A DNA stretch of 5,341 nt, taken from Bacteroidota bacterium. Its GTDB lineage: Bacteria > Bacteroidota > Bacteroidia > Chitinophagales > Chitinophagaceae. Shown here in pieces: positions 5,071-5,341 of the stretch. The translations under genes were made by a program, and so were the position numbers. Position 1 is the stretch's first letter. The number at the start of each line of letters is the position of its first letter. The notes beneath the pieces were generated by a model. That model did not search any database. It worked only from the letters and a program-made list of their open reading frames with translations, and was not told where the DNA came from. The DNA is taken from the NCBI GenBank assembly GCA_947441205.1, contig CANETM010000121.1, positions 1 through 5,341 of the forward strand, written 5' to 3'.

Positions 5071-5341
5071 TTAGCTAGCAATTACTAAATAATAATTCTT
5101 TTTTCCTTTTTGCAATAACATATATTTTCCTTGTAATAATTGTGCCTTTGTAGCTGTTGTAAAATCAGTATTAATTTTTTCTTTATTAATGCTTAAGCCT
5201 CCTGCCTGCCACATTTTACGCGCTTCGCCTTTGCTTGGAAAAAGTTGCGTATCGGCTAATAAACTTACTAAATCATAGCCTTCGTTTAATTGGGCTAAAG
5301 TAACATTTACAGTTGGCACACCTTCCATTACTTGTAATAGT
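5071..5341 (-). CDS. tyrS: Tyrosyl-tRNA synthetase, C-terminal S4 domain (5' end outside window)
   Basis: The - strand frame is open from the window edge to a TAA at 5071-5073, giving about 90 C-terminal residues. An in-frame ATG at 5326-5328 is internal: codons before it read LLQV without interruption. The segment FPSKGEARKMWQAGG followed by LSINKEKI is a typical S4 RNA-binding motif as found at the C terminus of bacterial TyrRS, and LLQKGKKNYYLV is the usual last strand. The enzyme charges tRNA-Tyr in the cytoplasm, and the S4 domain contacts the tRNA. The catalytic HIGH and KMSKS motifs are outside the window. Another S4 protein is possible, but the S-K-G-E-A-R-K-M phrase and the short distance to the terminus favour TyrRS. 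Confidence 0.85.
   Translation of the reverse strand, partial: LLQVMEGVPTVNVTLAQLNEGYDLVSLLADTQLFPSKGEARKMWQAGGLSINKEKINTDFTTATKAQLLQGKYMLLQKGKKNYYLVIAS

Noticed and set aside
5071..5328. Treating the right-hand - strand frame as a complete 85-residue gene
   Set aside because: The frame continues upstream of its ATG to the window edge, and the protein is recognisably only the S4 tail of a tyrosyl-tRNA synthetase.

Overview
The window looks like chromosomal DNA from an AT-rich member of the Bacteroidota, possibly Chitinophagaceae-like. The phylum call is an inference from several signs. Start codons lack Shine-Dalgarno sequences and are preceded by A/T-rich stretches. Two likely promoters fit the Bacteroidota pattern TTG-N20-TAnnTTTG, one of them exactly. 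Protein sequence style and codon use agree. Nothing here fixes the genus.

Left part (1-2598, + strand): a tightly spaced run of four co-directional genes with gaps of 35, 36 and 22 bases. They are the 3' end of a UDP-glucose 6-dehydrogenase, a UDP-glucuronate decarboxylase (UDP-xylose synthase type), a dTDP-4-dehydrorhamnose reductase (RmlD/RfbD) and a small stand-alone SET-domain protein. The first two enzymes act in sequence (UDP-glucose to UDP-glucuronate to UDP-xylose). The third makes dTDP-L-rhamnose. The run is therefore most likely the tail of a polysaccharide or cell-surface sugar operon, and the SET protein is the odd member.

Middle (2640-4194, - strand): a membrane acyltransferase of the acyltransferase-3 (OafA/YrhL-like) family converges on that operon across a polypyrimidine tract. 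Its upstream region holds three copies of a 57-base repeat with two hairpins. Because 57 is 19 codons and there are no stops, the repeat stays open in frame with the acyltransferase and could encode a repetitive N-terminal extension. Farther upstream come a 61-base nested palindrome, a GC-rich REP-like core, an intrinsic terminator, tRNA-Gln(TTG) and a consensus promoter for that tRNA.

Right part (4228-5341): a secreted SGNH/GDSL hydrolase on the + strand ends at a strong hairpin that can serve both strands. Opposite it is the 3' end of a tyrosyl-tRNA synthetase gene (S4 domain), which runs off the window.

The genes are ordinary family members. The most unusual material is the repeat and palindrome cluster between the acyltransferase and the tRNA. 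I see no convincing new defence system, CRISPR array or mobile element with a transposase.
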